The notes under the pieces were generated by a model. The model searched no databases and was not told the DNA's origin. It worked only from the letters and a program-made list of their open reading frames with translations. A program made the translations under genes and the position numbers. Below, piece by piece: positions 17,577 through 26,661 of a stretch of DNA of 64,000 bases; positions within the stretch are counted from its first letter, which is position 1, and each line of letters opens with the position of its first letter. Origin of the DNA: Sinomicrobium kalidii (GTDB lineage: Bacteria > Bacteroidota > Bacteroidia > Flavobacteriales > Flavobacteriaceae); assembly GCF_021183825.1 (NCBI RefSeq), contig NZ_CP089211.1, positions 248,001 through 312,000 of the forward strand. Reading direction: 5' to 3'.

Positions 17577-18445
17577 TATAATGTTATTATACCACTCTTT
17601 TTGTCTTTCATGATTTTTAATTTATGCGTTAACGAAATAATTTCAAGTATTTTCTCCAGTGAATCATTTTTATTGATATTTAAAGTGATCTTTTTATCTA
17701 ATACGCTACTGTCTCGGGATATGATGTGAGTCTGATATCGCTTTTCCAGTATCCTGAAGACTTTTTCCAGTGGAGTATCGTTAAAATGTAATGAGGGCAT
17801 ACGCCATGCAGCGACCATAAATTCATCAAACTTTGCAATTTTAGATTTTCCTTCGTCATAAAGTTGAAACTCTTCTCCCGGGCGGATGGCCCAGGAATCG
17901 GGCTTATTTTCCAGGGTCACATTTACCGCCCCGGTAAAAAGCGAGATCCGGGCATGACCGAGAGAATCGGCGGATATATTAAATGAAGTCCCCAGTACGG
18001 TAGTGGTCGTTTTTCCGGCTATAACATGAAACGGCCTGCTTTTATCTTCCGTAACTTTAAAAAAGGCCTCTCCCTTTAAAACAACCTTTCGATCAGAATC
18101 ACCAAAATGTTCAGGATACTCCAGGGTACTTCCGAGGCCTATGACTACCGAAGTACTATCTTCCAAAACTATCTGCATCGGCCGATTGGTAGTATTGGTC
18201 AATAAAACTGTTTGAGAACTATTATCAATTAAAAGATTAACGCTAAAGGCCAGTACTATTAATATCACTGCAACAGATGCAACCTTTAGATATAAAGGAA
18301 ATACCTTTGACTTTTTCTTTTCATTAAAAAGTTTGTTTGAGAAATTGTCCCAGGAGGCATTAATTAATTCGGTATCTACATCTTCATCCACATCTTCCCA
18401 GGATTTTTCAAAGTAGTTTTCCAGGTCCTTATCTTTTTGTTCCAT
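17570..18445 (-). CDS. FecR-family anti-sigma factor (locus B)
   Basis: This 291-residue protein has an acidic cytoplasmic N-terminus (1-45, WEDVDEDVDTELINASW), one membrane segment (about 53-72), a periplasmic FecR domain (about 88-195, QIVLEDSTSVVIGLGSTL and VLGTSFNISADS) and a C-terminal DUF4974-type domain (about 215-290) ending LKIMKDKKSGIITLYK. The last part resembles an STN fold and is thought to contact the receptor's signalling domain. Gene order sigma, fecR, STN receptor matches loci A and D. It should hold the sigma factor at 18555-19085 until the receptor at 14246-17428 is engaged. The lower-GC sequence from here through the sigma gene is visible by eye against the GC-richer SusC genes. 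Confidence 0.93.
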   Translation of the reverse strand: MEQKDKDLENYFEKSWEDVDEDVDTELINASWDNFSNKLFNEKKKSKVFPLYLKVASVAVILIVLAFSVNLLIDNSSQTVLLTNTTNRPMQIVLEDSTSVVIGLGSTLEYPEHFGDSDRKVVLKGEAFFKVTEDKSRPFHVIAGKTTTTVLGTSFNISADSLGHARISLFTGAVNVTLENKPDSWAIRPGEEFQLYDEGKSKIAKFDEFMVAAWRMPSLHFNDTPLEKVFRILEKRYQTHIISRDSSVLDKKITLNINKNDSLEKILEIISLTHKLKIMKDKKSGIITLYK

Positions 18446-18554
18446 TCCGGTTATCAGCGTTAAGTGTCTATAACCATAACAATCGGGAAGCTAAAAATGA
18501 CCAATAAATAAGTTAAACAAATTGTAAACTAAATGGAAAGAAATCTTTATGGAA

Positions 18555-19085
18555 TTAAGAGGATGGTTCCCTGCATTCTTTTTTAAGATCAAGTGTTGCA
18601 AGTCTTAAGTGGTTAGCAATTGTATTTTTCGAGATTTTCAATATTTCAGATATTTCATGATAAGAAAGTCCATGTAATTTATGCATCTCAAATATTTCCC
18701 TTCTGCGTTTAGGCATCTCGTTGAGTTTTTTGTACACAATTTTCAGCCGTTCACTGTTTTTGTCATCAGAATTATCCTCATCATTAATTACTGGTCCATC
18801 GACGATCAGCATATCATCAAATCTTATAATCTTATTTTCTTTTTTTAAATGATTCAGAATGGTATTTTTACTTATGGTATACAATTGCTTTTCAAATGGA
18901 ACATCCTCCTTCAGCAAAAATCTTTGCTCCCATATTTTTAAAAATGTCTGCTGCACGATATCATCCGGTGAAACATGACTCAACCTGAATTTTCCGGCAA
19001 AACCATAAAGCTTGGAATAGTGCATTTTGTACAGGCACTCTAATGTAGCTTTATTACCCTTTTTGAGATTTTTAATTATGTCCAC
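18555..19085 (-). CDS. ECF-type RNA polymerase sigma factor (locus B)
   Basis: This 176-residue sigma factor has region 2 (about 10-80, ECLYKMHYSKLYGFAGKF and DIVQQTFLKIWEQRF) and region 4 (about 118-172, MPKRRREIFEMHKLHGLSYH, then EISEILKISKNTIANHL). The linker is Asp/Asn-rich (GPVINDEDNSDDKNSERLK). The ATT codon shown as the first complement at 19083-19085 needs care: on the minus strand the bases are ATG GAC ATA ATT, so the start is a normal ATG. The FecR gene follows after 109 bases. It should drive the SusD-less receptor operon of locus B. The 470 bases upstream separate it from the divergent regulator of locus C. Confidence 0.93.
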   Translation of the reverse strand: MDIIKNLKKGNKATLECLYKMHYSKLYGFAGKFRLSHVSPDDIVQQTFLKIWEQRFLLKEDVPFEKQLYTISKNTILNHLKKENKIIRFDDMLIVDGPVINDEDNSDDKNSERLKIVYKKLNEMPKRRREIFEMHKLHGLSYHEISEILKISKNTIANHLRLATLDLKKECREPSS

Positions 19086-19522
19086 AAGGCCTTGATCTGG
19101 TTGGTTAGTTAATGTCTAAAATAGAATGATTTTACAACAAAAATCAAAATTCGATTTTAAATTAAGGTAAATTCTATAAAATGAATTCTTCAAATCAGGT
19201 TCTTAGAAAAATGATAGTCTATTTACCGGACTAATGTAAAACCATTTCTCTAATATATTTTACGACTTTCCGTAATATTATAGTTGTGAAATGGACTGAA
19301 TAAGCTAATGAAAGGGGGGAAATAGAGTAACATGTAAGCCAGATAAAGGACAAGTATCTATTTATTTTCCGGAATGGGAAGGTCTTACAGTTGGTCAATA
19401 GCCTGTGGCCCAATATCCCTACTGTTTAAGTATATTGATCATGTAATAGAAATCTGTTGTATTGCGACTGAAGCAGATGATGAAAATAACAAAAACATAA
19501 ACATTTATTCTCTTTGCAATAA
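19086..19522. other. Divergent intergenic region between loci B and C
   Basis: This AT-rich stretch lies between the minus-strand sigma gene and the plus-strand regulator. Two short open frames in it have no signal peptide or family resemblance and look like chance. On the minus strand a TATTTTAG with an upstream TTTTG (21-base spacing) could be the sigma promoter, but it misses the consensus at one base. I see no repeat or RNA gene. Confidence 0.4.
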
Positions 19523-19530
19523 TACTTTTG
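19523..19530 (+). promoter_or_regulatory. -7 promoter element of the locus C regulator
   Basis: TACTTTTG matches the Bacteroidota -7 consensus TAnnTTTG exactly and ends 25 bases before the TTG start codon, similar to the spacing at the locus A sigma gene. The matching -33 region is weak (CATTT). Confidence 0.4.
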
Positions 19531-19555
19531 TGTTATACTGCACTCAAAAACACAC

Positions 19556-22500
19556 TTGAGATATCTATCCATTTATACCTTGTTTTTTCTTCTGATAACG
19601 CTTCAAGGTCATTCTCAACGATTGAAATTTAATACTTTCACCACCCAGGACGGGCTCTCTAATAATTCTGTCAATGATATTATCAGCGATAGAAACGGTA
19701 TGCTGTGGATTGGCACCTGGGACGGGCTAAACAGCTTTGACGGACAGACATTTACTGTTTACAAACACGATCTTTCGGACGATTCCTCTATCGCGGGGAA
19801 TGTCGTTTCCACATTTGTCAAGGATGAGCACCAGAATATCTGGATGCTCACAGACAACAAGGCCGTAAGCCGATATATGGGGGATGGCAAATTTAAAAAC
19901 CACTATTTCGACAATACTGTACACGAGCTCTTCACAGACAGTAACAATGTTATCTGGGCCCGTTCCGACAGTTCATATTTCAGACTACAAAACGGAAAAT
20001 TTGCAGAAGCTTCATATTCCGCTCCCGATGAAGACTACCAGACCGAGAATCTGAAAAATATTTTGTGGTCACAATTCCCCGATCTGACTATCAAGGATAT
20101 CCTGAAAGACGACAAAGGAAATATTTGGTATGCTACACGGGAAGAAGGACTTTTTATTCTTCCCAACACCAATAAGAATATTTACAATGAACAATTTGTG
20201 CACTACACTTACGACTTGTATTCGGAATACAGTTTTAAGAGTAATGATATAGAAAAACTATACGAGGATAGTTTTAACAACATCTGGCTTGCCCATAAAG
20301 ACGGGGGCATCAGTATGGTATACAAAGGGTCGGAAAACATCAATACCATACTCCCGCATCCGCACCGGTTTCCACATTTGCCCAATGAAACTATCCGTGC
20401 CATTACCAAAGACCATCATAGCAAAATATGGCTAGGGTACTACACCAAAGGGCTGTACTATTACAGCGAAGACTCCGGATGTTACCTCCATTATCCTGTT
20501 GCCGAAACCCAAAAAAATCCGGATTGGGGACGTATCCGAAGCCTGCATACCGCAAAAGACGGTTCCGTATGGGTAGGCACCTATGCAGGTCTGATCCACA
20601 TAACAGGAAATACGTATCAGCTGATACGTGCCGAAGAGCATCAAAATTTCCCCGACAACCGCAACTACGCCTTCTTTGAGGAAGAAGATTCACTCTGGAT
20701 AGCCTGTTGGGGCGGGCTTGCCCTCTACAACAAGAACAAAAGCGCCTTCGAATATTTTCCGGGACAGGAAAAATTAGACAAATATCATTTTCGTCAACTT
20801 GTGAAAAACGGGGCTGTTATCGCCCTTGCTTCCGAAAACCACGGCATGGTGCTATTGAATACCCTTAGCGGAAATACAGAAGAAATAGATCTTAGCTCCG
20901 GGCTCACGGGCAATAGTGTATACTACATTTACAAAGACCCCGAAACCGGTTATTACTGGATTGCTACCCTGGGCGGCATTACCATTTACGACCTCAACAA
21001 TCGTGAGCTGATCCGGCAGATCACCGAAGAAGACGGTTTGCCCAGCCACATGGTGTACAGTCTTTTACCCAATAGGGACGCCCTGTGGATAAGCACTACC
21101 AAGGGCATTGCCTCTGTAGACAAAAGAGATTTTAGTGTAACCACCTTTCCTCCCGAAGAAGGGTGGCAAGGTGCCGAGTTCTCCGAAGGTTCCTATTATC
21201 AGGACAACAAGGGGATACTGTATTTCGGGGGTATTCACGGACTTAATTACTTTCAACCGGAAGCTATTGTCCCGCAGCTTCCCACGCCTAAATTAAAGAT
21301 AAAAATCGACAACAAAGAGAATTACACCGAATCGTATACCAAATCTTACACCGACAACAGTTTACAGGCAGAACTAACCCCTATTTACTTTTCCAAAAGA
21401 AAATCCCCTGTATTTTATCAGTTGGAAGGACATGATAAAACCTGGATTCCTCTTAAAAACACCACAATCCACTACGATCACCTTCAACCCGGATCATATC
21501 GATTACTCGTCAGGAGAGGAGACGACACCAATGCTTTGATCTCTTCGGTAATCAACTTAAAAATAGAACCTCCTTTCTATAAAGCTTCCTGGTTTTTCAC
21601 AATGATAATAGTCATTGGCCTCAGCCTGATCCTCATATACATATACCGCAAAAACCGAATTTCCATCAGAAATCAGAAAAAACTCGAAGAAAAAATACAG
21701 AGACGAACCCAGACCATAGAAGCTCAGAAAAATGAACTTGTCAGTATCAACAAGGATTTAAACCGGAAAAATAAAGAAATATCAGATCAAAAAAATCAAT
21801 TACTCCGCTATTATCAACAATTAAAGGATAAGGATTTTGAGATTGAAAAATTCAAAACTTTTATACTGTCCGAATTTAAACCTCCCATACACAGTATTCT
21901 AAACCATATTGAAACCGTAAACTTCTCGCCATCGGTCAAAAATCAGCTTTTGGATCAGGTGGATACCTTACTACAGGTCCTGGAAGAATGGAAATATCTG
22001 GACCAGGTAGATGAACTGGGTAATCTCCATAAAGTTCCGGTGAAGTTCAAGGACTTTGCCGAAGGTCTGACTCCACAGTTTTCCGGTTCGAAAACCCAAC
22101 TGGAAATCAGGTTTTCCGAGGAAGAAAAAGAGAAGATGATATTGCTGGACAGTCTCCGGTTTAAACTCTTATTTCGGTATATCACCACGGACCTTTTAAA
22201 ATACATCGAAAAAGAGCACCGTCTTTTTGTGGAGATCTCCCTTCAAAATAAGCAAATCCGGATTTCCCTGAGTACCTATAGCAACATGGTAAAAATGAAT
22301 TGGGAGAGCATTTCGCTTTTTAGCCCGTATTACAGAGCATTCCATTCATTAGTCCGTGATATGGACGGAAAGCTCAATATAGACACCCAATCTTCCACAC
22401 TGCAGATCACCATACAACTGCCTGTGGTATATGCAGAAACAGAAAAATTAGAAGACACGCGCATTTTATGGAAGCACTTAAACACTAAAAATCATCTTCC

Positions 22501-23263
22501 AAAGGGAAAGAAAAACATCCTGGTGTACTGCGCGGCTTATGACATAACCATCGCACAGCAACTGTTGGAAGGCAAAAACACCAGTCTTATTTTTGAAAAC
22601 GAAGCTGCAGATCTGCAAACCGCTTTAAAGCAATTGGACATACATGCACTCGTCATCTACGATCTTCCTTTTTCCAATGATCTGATCCGGAGTTTACAGC
22701 AAAAAGACAAGCGTCTGCCCGGCATTTATATTTCGGAAAGCCTGAATGTGAGTTTTAAGGAACATCTCATCGAATTGGGTATTGACAGTGTCATCAACCT
22801 ACCTACACGGAAACATTTTATTGTCAAAACCTTACATTCATTACTTCAAAAAGGCGAAGATTATCAACGCGAAAAGTCTACACATCCCCTGGTTATAGAT
22901 CGCGAAGACGAGGAAATGATGACACCACATGAAAAACTTGCACAAAAAGGCATTGACATTATTCAGCAACAACTGGGCAATCCTTCTTTCAACGTGGAAC
23001 AACTCATCGCCGACCTGGAAATATCGAGAGCCAAGTGTTATCGCATTTTCAAAGAAGTCTTTCGTCAGGCTCCTTCTGGAGTAATACACGAACTGCGGTT
23101 ACAAAAAAGCAGTTACCTCTTGCAGAAAAAAGGACTGAACATCTCCGAAATAAGTTTCGAATGCGGTTTTAACGACCCGAAGTACTTCAGTAAAGCATTT
23201 AAGAAAAGATATGGTCGCAATCCGAGGCAATACAGAAACCAGAAAGAGATACAGGAAAATTAA
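19556..23263 (+). CDS. Hybrid-two-component-type regulator with degenerate phosphorelay motifs and AraC output domain (locus C)
   Basis: This 1235-residue protein starts with TTG; no ATG is available before residue 50, and the TTG gives a clear signal peptide (about 1-20, ending GHSQ). It has a periplasmic two-component propeller (about 25-560, repeated LWIGTWDGL-like blades), a Y_Y_Y domain (about 575-670), one membrane helix (about 678-698), a coiled coil (about 705-765), remnants of HisKA and HATPase (about 768-970), a receiver-like domain (about 984-1100) and an AraC HTH (about 1125-1235). The HisKA box reads LSEFKPPI where active kinases have SHEFRTPL, so the phospho-acceptor His is absent. 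No N-box or DxGxG is visible. The receiver keeps an Asp (IYDLP, near 1034) but lacks the acidic pair (VYCAAYD) and the usual Lys-Pro. It probably senses the locus C ligand in the periplasm and activates the adjacent susC operon without phosphotransfer (inference). Confidence 0.9.
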   Translation: MRYLSIYTLFFLLITLQGHSQRLKFNTFTTQDGLSNNSVNDIISDRNGMLWIGTWDGLNSFDGQTFTVYKHDLSDDSSIAGNVVSTFVKDEHQNIWMLTDNKAVSRYMGDGKFKNHYFDNTVHELFTDSNNVIWARSDSSYFRLQNGKFAEASYSAPDEDYQTENLKNILWSQFPDLTIKDILKDDKGNIWYATREEGLFILPNTNKNIYNEQFVHYTYDLYSEYSFKSNDIEKLYEDSFNNIWLAHKDGGISMVYKGSENINTILPHPHRFPHLPNETIRAITKDHHSKIWLGYYTKGLYYYSEDSGCYLHYPVAETQKNPDWGRIRSLHTAKDGSVWVGTYAGLIHITGNTYQLIRAEEHQNFPDNRNYAFFEEEDSLWIACWGGLALYNKNKSAFEYFPGQEKLDKYHFRQLVKNGAVIALASENHGMVLLNTLSGNTEEIDLSSGLTGNSVYYIYKDPETGYYWIATLGGITIYDLNNRELIRQITEEDGLPSHMVYSLLPNRDALWISTTKGIASVDKRDFSVTTFPPEEGWQGAEFSEGSYYQDNKGILYFGGIHGLNYFQPEAIVPQLPTPKLKIKIDNKENYTESYTKSYTDNSLQAELTPIYFSKRKSPVFYQLEGHDKTWIPLKNTTIHYDHLQPGSYRLLVRRGDDTNALISSVINLKIEPPFYKASWFFTMIIVIGLSLILIYIYRKNRISIRNQKKLEEKIQRRTQTIEAQKNELVSINKDLNRKNKEISDQKNQLLRYYQQLKDKDFEIEKFKTFILSEFKPPIHSILNHIETVNFSPSVKNQLLDQVDTLLQVLEEWKYLDQVDELGNLHKVPVKFKDFAEGLTPQFSGSKTQLEIRFSEEEKEKMILLDSLRFKLLFRYITTDLLKYIEKEHRLFVEISLQNKQIRISLSTYSNMVKMNWESISLFSPYYRAFHSLVRDMDGKLNIDTQSSTLQITIQLPVVYAETEKLEDTRILWKHLNTKNHLPKGKKNILVYCAAYDITIAQQLLEGKNTSLIFENEAADLQTALKQLDIHALVIYDLPFSNDLIRSLQQKDKRLPGIYISESLNVSFKEHLIELGIDSVINLPTRKHFIVKTLHSLLQKGEDYQREKSTHPLVIDREDEEMMTPHEKLAQKGIDIIQQQLGNPSFNVEQLIADLEISRAKCYRIFKEVFRQAPSGVIHELRLQKSSYLLQKKGLNISEISFECGFNDPKYFSKAFKKRYGRNPRQYRNQKEIQEN

Positions 23264-23430
23264 GACCGGATTACGCCATTGTTACGGCTTTGTTAATGCA
23301 ACAAATATACACCTTTCTCCATCAGAAAGACATCATAAATGAACGCTGAAAACACCTTTATGAACCTATTTTACCCCCTTTAAAGCATATAGGACAGTAC
23401 CTTTCGAAGATAAATCAAACTATAATTCAC

Positions 23431-26400
23431 ATGAGAAAAAGTACTGTATTATTGGTCTTGCTGAACCTGTTCTCTATCACAGGGCTCATGGCACAGCAAG
23501 TCCTGGAGGGAACAGTAGTTTCCAAAAAAGACAATGTCCCCGTTCCCGCTGCAACGGTCATTCCGGACAACAGCAGCGGAAAAGGAACCTCCACCGATTT
23601 TGACGGTAATTTTACCATATCGGTAGATCAGAAGGAAGGAACGCTTACCATTTCTTCCATGGGATACACTACCCTGGAGGTCCCGTATAAAGCAGGCGAA
23701 AAGCTTTATATCGAACTGGAAGACGAGATCAACCGTCTTGAAGAAGTGGTTCTCATCGGTTATGGTTCGGCTAAAAAGGGAGACCTCACCTCATCTATTG
23801 CCACTGTAGAAAACGTCGAATCCATAGCGAGCAGGCCGGTGAGCAACGTCAACGATTTCCTGCAGGGGAATCTTCCCGGTGTTACCGTACTGCAACAAGG
23901 AGGAGATCCAACCCAGGAGGGACAGATCGTTATTCGTGGTTACGGATCTTTTGCTACGGAATCACCTTTAACCGTTGTAGATGGTGTTCCCTATTACGGG
24001 CCGCCTGTCAATCCTAACGACATCGCTTCGATCTCCGTTTTAAAAGATGCCGCCGCCGCTGCAATATACGGTGCGCAGGCTTCATCGGGAGTTATCGTCA
24101 TAGAGACCAAGAGCGGAAAAAGCGGAAAACCAAAAGTAGCTGTTGACGTGTACAGCGGATTCCAAAAAGCAAACAACCTTCCTACTGCGCTGAATGCAGA
24201 ACAACAAGCCCGGGCATATAATACCGCAGCGGACAATTCAGGGGCTTCCAGGCTATCAGCGCACGATGCAGAACAAAACCCGTGGGGACAGACTACCCGT
24301 ACCAACTGGATGGACGAGATATTCAGAACAGCGGCCATATACAATGTCAACGCCAATGTTTCCGGTGGTGCTGAAAATGTGAGATACATGACTTCTTTCG
24401 GTTACCAGAAAAAAAAAGGTGTACTTATCGGCACGGAAAAAGAACGTTACAACTTCAGGGTAAAAACGGATGTTGACCTTACGGATAAGATCACCATAGG
24501 AGAAAATGTGTACTATTCCAGAACCGACGCTGTCGGGACCAATACCTCCAGTGCGTATAGCGGATCTATTATCAATGCCATTTATATGCCTTCCGCAGCT
24601 TCTGTATACAATGACGACGGAACGTTCCAGGGTGTTGTTCCGGAAGAGCTTTCTCAATTTGCCGGCGCTTATGGGGATGTATACAATCCCGTTGCCCTGT
24701 TAATGCGACCAACAACCACTAACCCGACAGACTTTATAAACGCCAACGTTTATTTCAAATATGATATCCTCGACGGATTGAAATTTAAATCTACGTACTC
24801 GTATAACTATACCGGGCAACGCTACAAACAATTTCAGCCGCGGATCCCGGAATTGGGCAGAACCAACCTCAATAACTATCTGTACCAGAGTAATGCCACT
24901 ACCAATAAATGGATATGGGACAATCAGATCAGTTACGACAAAACCTTTGGAAAACACCATTTGAACGCCACGGCGATCTACTCTTCACAGCATACGGATT
25001 ACGAGTATTACTACCAGGAAGGGCAAGGGTTCAGCAGTGAAGAACCTTACAACCAGTACATGGGCAATGCCACCTCGGTATTAATGCCGGAAACCGACGT
25101 TTACGAAGACGCACTTACCTCTGCCATCGGCAGGGTGATGTACAACTACGACAACCGTTATTACCTCTCTGCCAGTTTGAGAAGAGACGCTTCTTCCCGA
25201 TTGGCCAGGAGCAACCAATCGGACTACTTCCCTTCTGCTTCTGCTGCCTGGAGAATAGGAAATGAGTCCTTCTTTGACCATATACACACCTTAAACGACT
25301 TAAAACTCAGGGCTTCCTGGGGCCAGATCGGGAATATCAACTCTGTAGGTTACTACTCTTACGATGTGCCCATGTACAACACCATGGTGGCCATAGGTGA
25401 AGGAAGTGGTCTGGATGACAAGGGAACTTATCTCGGTCGCCAATCCAATCCTAACCTGCAATGGGAAACCTCCGAGTCCATCGATATAGGCTTAGATGCC
25501 AGTTTGTTTAACAATACACTGGGACTTACCGTAGATTATTTTGAGAAGCGGACCAAACAAATGATCATCCCGGGACTTGAAGATGCACATCAGGGAACGC
25601 TGGCTCCGGATGTAAACGGTGGTGAAGTGAAAAATACCGGATGGGAATTCTCTTTGAATTACAACAACAATATCGGAGATCTCCAATACAACATTATGGC
25701 GGGGGCTTCCCTGCTGGACAACAAGCTCGTCAACCTCAACGGATACAGCAACAGTGGCATCGACTATATCCCTCATAGCGACAATGTACGAAGCATCCTT
25801 ACCCCCTTCCGGTCAAAAGTAGGGCAGCCTTTGTACTCGTATTACCTGATTCCGCAACAAGGTATCTTCCAAACCCAGGAGGAGATCAACGCTCATGTCG
25901 GACCGAACGGGCAATTGATACAACCCAATGCCGTTCCCGGCGATTTCAGATTTGCAGACACCAACGGTGACGGAAAGATAGACGACAATGACCGGGTGTA
26001 TATGGGCAACTACCAGCCTGATGTAACTTATAACTTCACCTTAAACCTCGACTACAAAAATTTTGATCTGAGTATGTTCTTCCAGGGTGTGGGTGGCGCA
26101 AAAGCCTTCAACGGTTACAAATTCTCTACTTACAACGCCTCTTTACAAGGATACAACCTGGACAATCGCGTACTCAATGCCTGGAGCCCGGAAAACACCG
26201 ATACCGGAATTCCGAGATTGTCTACCACCGACAGCAATCATACTTATGGAAATACGTCCAGCTGGTATCTGGAAGACGCCTCTTACCTGCGCATGAAAAA
26301 TATCACCCTGGGTTATAATCTACCGGAAAAAGCGCTTGCTTTTATGGGAGACCAGGCTTCCCTGAGGGTTTTCTTTTCCGCTGACAACGTGTTTACCATT

Positions 26401-26505
26401 ACCAATTATTCCGGACTGGACCCGGAGGTTGGCAGCAACGGGCTGGACATCGGCAGATATCCGTTATCCAGCGTTTACACATTAGGTTTAAATTTCCAAT
26501 TCTAA
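23431..26505 (+). CDS. SusC/RagA TonB-dependent outer-membrane receptor (locus C)
   Basis: This 1024-residue receptor has: a signal peptide (about 1-21, ending LMAQ); a carboxypeptidase-regulatory-like domain (about 25-97, DNSSGKGTSTDFDGNFTISV); a TonB-box region (LEEVVLIGYGSAKKGDLT, 103-120); a plug (about 120-228, VSNVNDFLQGNLPGVTVLQQ, AAAAAIYGAQASSGVIVIET); and a 22-stranded-type barrel ending YTLGLNFQF. It lacks an STN domain, in line with control by the periplasmic propeller regulator just upstream (168-base gap) instead of FecR. It pairs with the SusD gene at 26662. The phosphodiesterase-phosphatase fusion downstream suggests that it imports the product of phosphodiester cleavage, such as glycerol, inositol or a phosphorylated derivative (inference). 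Confidence 0.95.
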   Translation: MRKSTVLLVLLNLFSITGLMAQQVLEGTVVSKKDNVPVPAATVIPDNSSGKGTSTDFDGNFTISVDQKEGTLTISSMGYTTLEVPYKAGEKLYIELEDEINRLEEVVLIGYGSAKKGDLTSSIATVENVESIASRPVSNVNDFLQGNLPGVTVLQQGGDPTQEGQIVIRGYGSFATESPLTVVDGVPYYGPPVNPNDIASISVLKDAAAAAIYGAQASSGVIVIETKSGKSGKPKVAVDVYSGFQKANNLPTALNAEQQARAYNTAADNSGASRLSAHDAEQNPWGQTTRTNWMDEIFRTAAIYNVNANVSGGAENVRYMTSFGYQKKKGVLIGTEKERYNFRVKTDVDLTDKITIGENVYYSRTDAVGTNTSSAYSGSIINAIYMPSAASVYNDDGTFQGVVPEELSQFAGAYGDVYNPVALLMRPTTTNPTDFINANVYFKYDILDGLKFKSTYSYNYTGQRYKQFQPRIPELGRTNLNNYLYQSNATTNKWIWDNQISYDKTFGKHHLNATAIYSSQHTDYEYYYQEGQGFSSEEPYNQYMGNATSVLMPETDVYEDALTSAIGRVMYNYDNRYYLSASLRRDASSRLARSNQSDYFPSASAAWRIGNESFFDHIHTLNDLKLRASWGQIGNINSVGYYSYDVPMYNTMVAIGEGSGLDDKGTYLGRQSNPNLQWETSESIDIGLDASLFNNTLGLTVDYFEKRTKQMIIPGLEDAHQGTLAPDVNGGEVKNTGWEFSLNYNNNIGDLQYNIMAGASLLDNKLVNLNGYSNSGIDYIPHSDNVRSILTPFRSKVGQPLYSYYLIPQQGIFQTQEEINAHVGPNGQLIQPNAVPGDFRFADTNGDGKIDDNDRVYMGNYQPDVTYNFTLNLDYKNFDLSMFFQGVGGAKAFNGYKFSTYNASLQGYNLDNRVLNAWSPENTDTGIPRLSTTDSNHTYGNTSSWYLEDASYLRMKNITLGYNLPEKALAFMGDQASLRVFFSADNVFTITNYSGLDPEVGSNGLDIGRYPLSSVYTLGLNFQF

Positions 26506-26540
26506 CACTATGAAATGCCCATTAACAGATTTATCAAACC

Positions 26541-26630
26541 TCCCGAAAGCTTTCGGGACGAAAATGTTCTTAAGGGCATTCCTCCCGATCCCGATAATCC
26601 CGATAACTATCGGGATCGGGATCATCGGGA
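26541..26630. repeat. Palindrome cluster in the susC-susD spacer (locus C)
   Basis: A perfect 18-base palindrome, TCCCGAAAGCTTTCGGGA (26541-26558), is followed by three CCCGAT units and their inverted copies (26583-26630), centred on ATCCCGATA-AC-TATCGGGAT (26597-26616). The whole can fold into two strong hairpins between the susC stop (26505) and the susD ATG (26662). Similar CCCGAWAGCTWTCGGG palindromes recur between genes in many flavobacteria (from memory). An effect on susC/susD mRNA ratio or stability is inferred. Confidence 0.7.
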
Positions 26631-26661
26631 TGATCTATGTAAAACAATTAAAAAAGAACAG

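Noticed and set aside
19231-19559. Two short frames (minus 60 codons, plus 61 codons) in the locus B/C spacer
   Set aside because: There is no family resemblance, they overlap each other, and the region looks like a promoter spacer.
26515-26661. N-terminal extension of the locus C SusD frame
   Set aside because: It translates the palindrome array into Asp/Pro/Arg-rich residues; the ATG at 26662 gives a normal lipoprotein signal.
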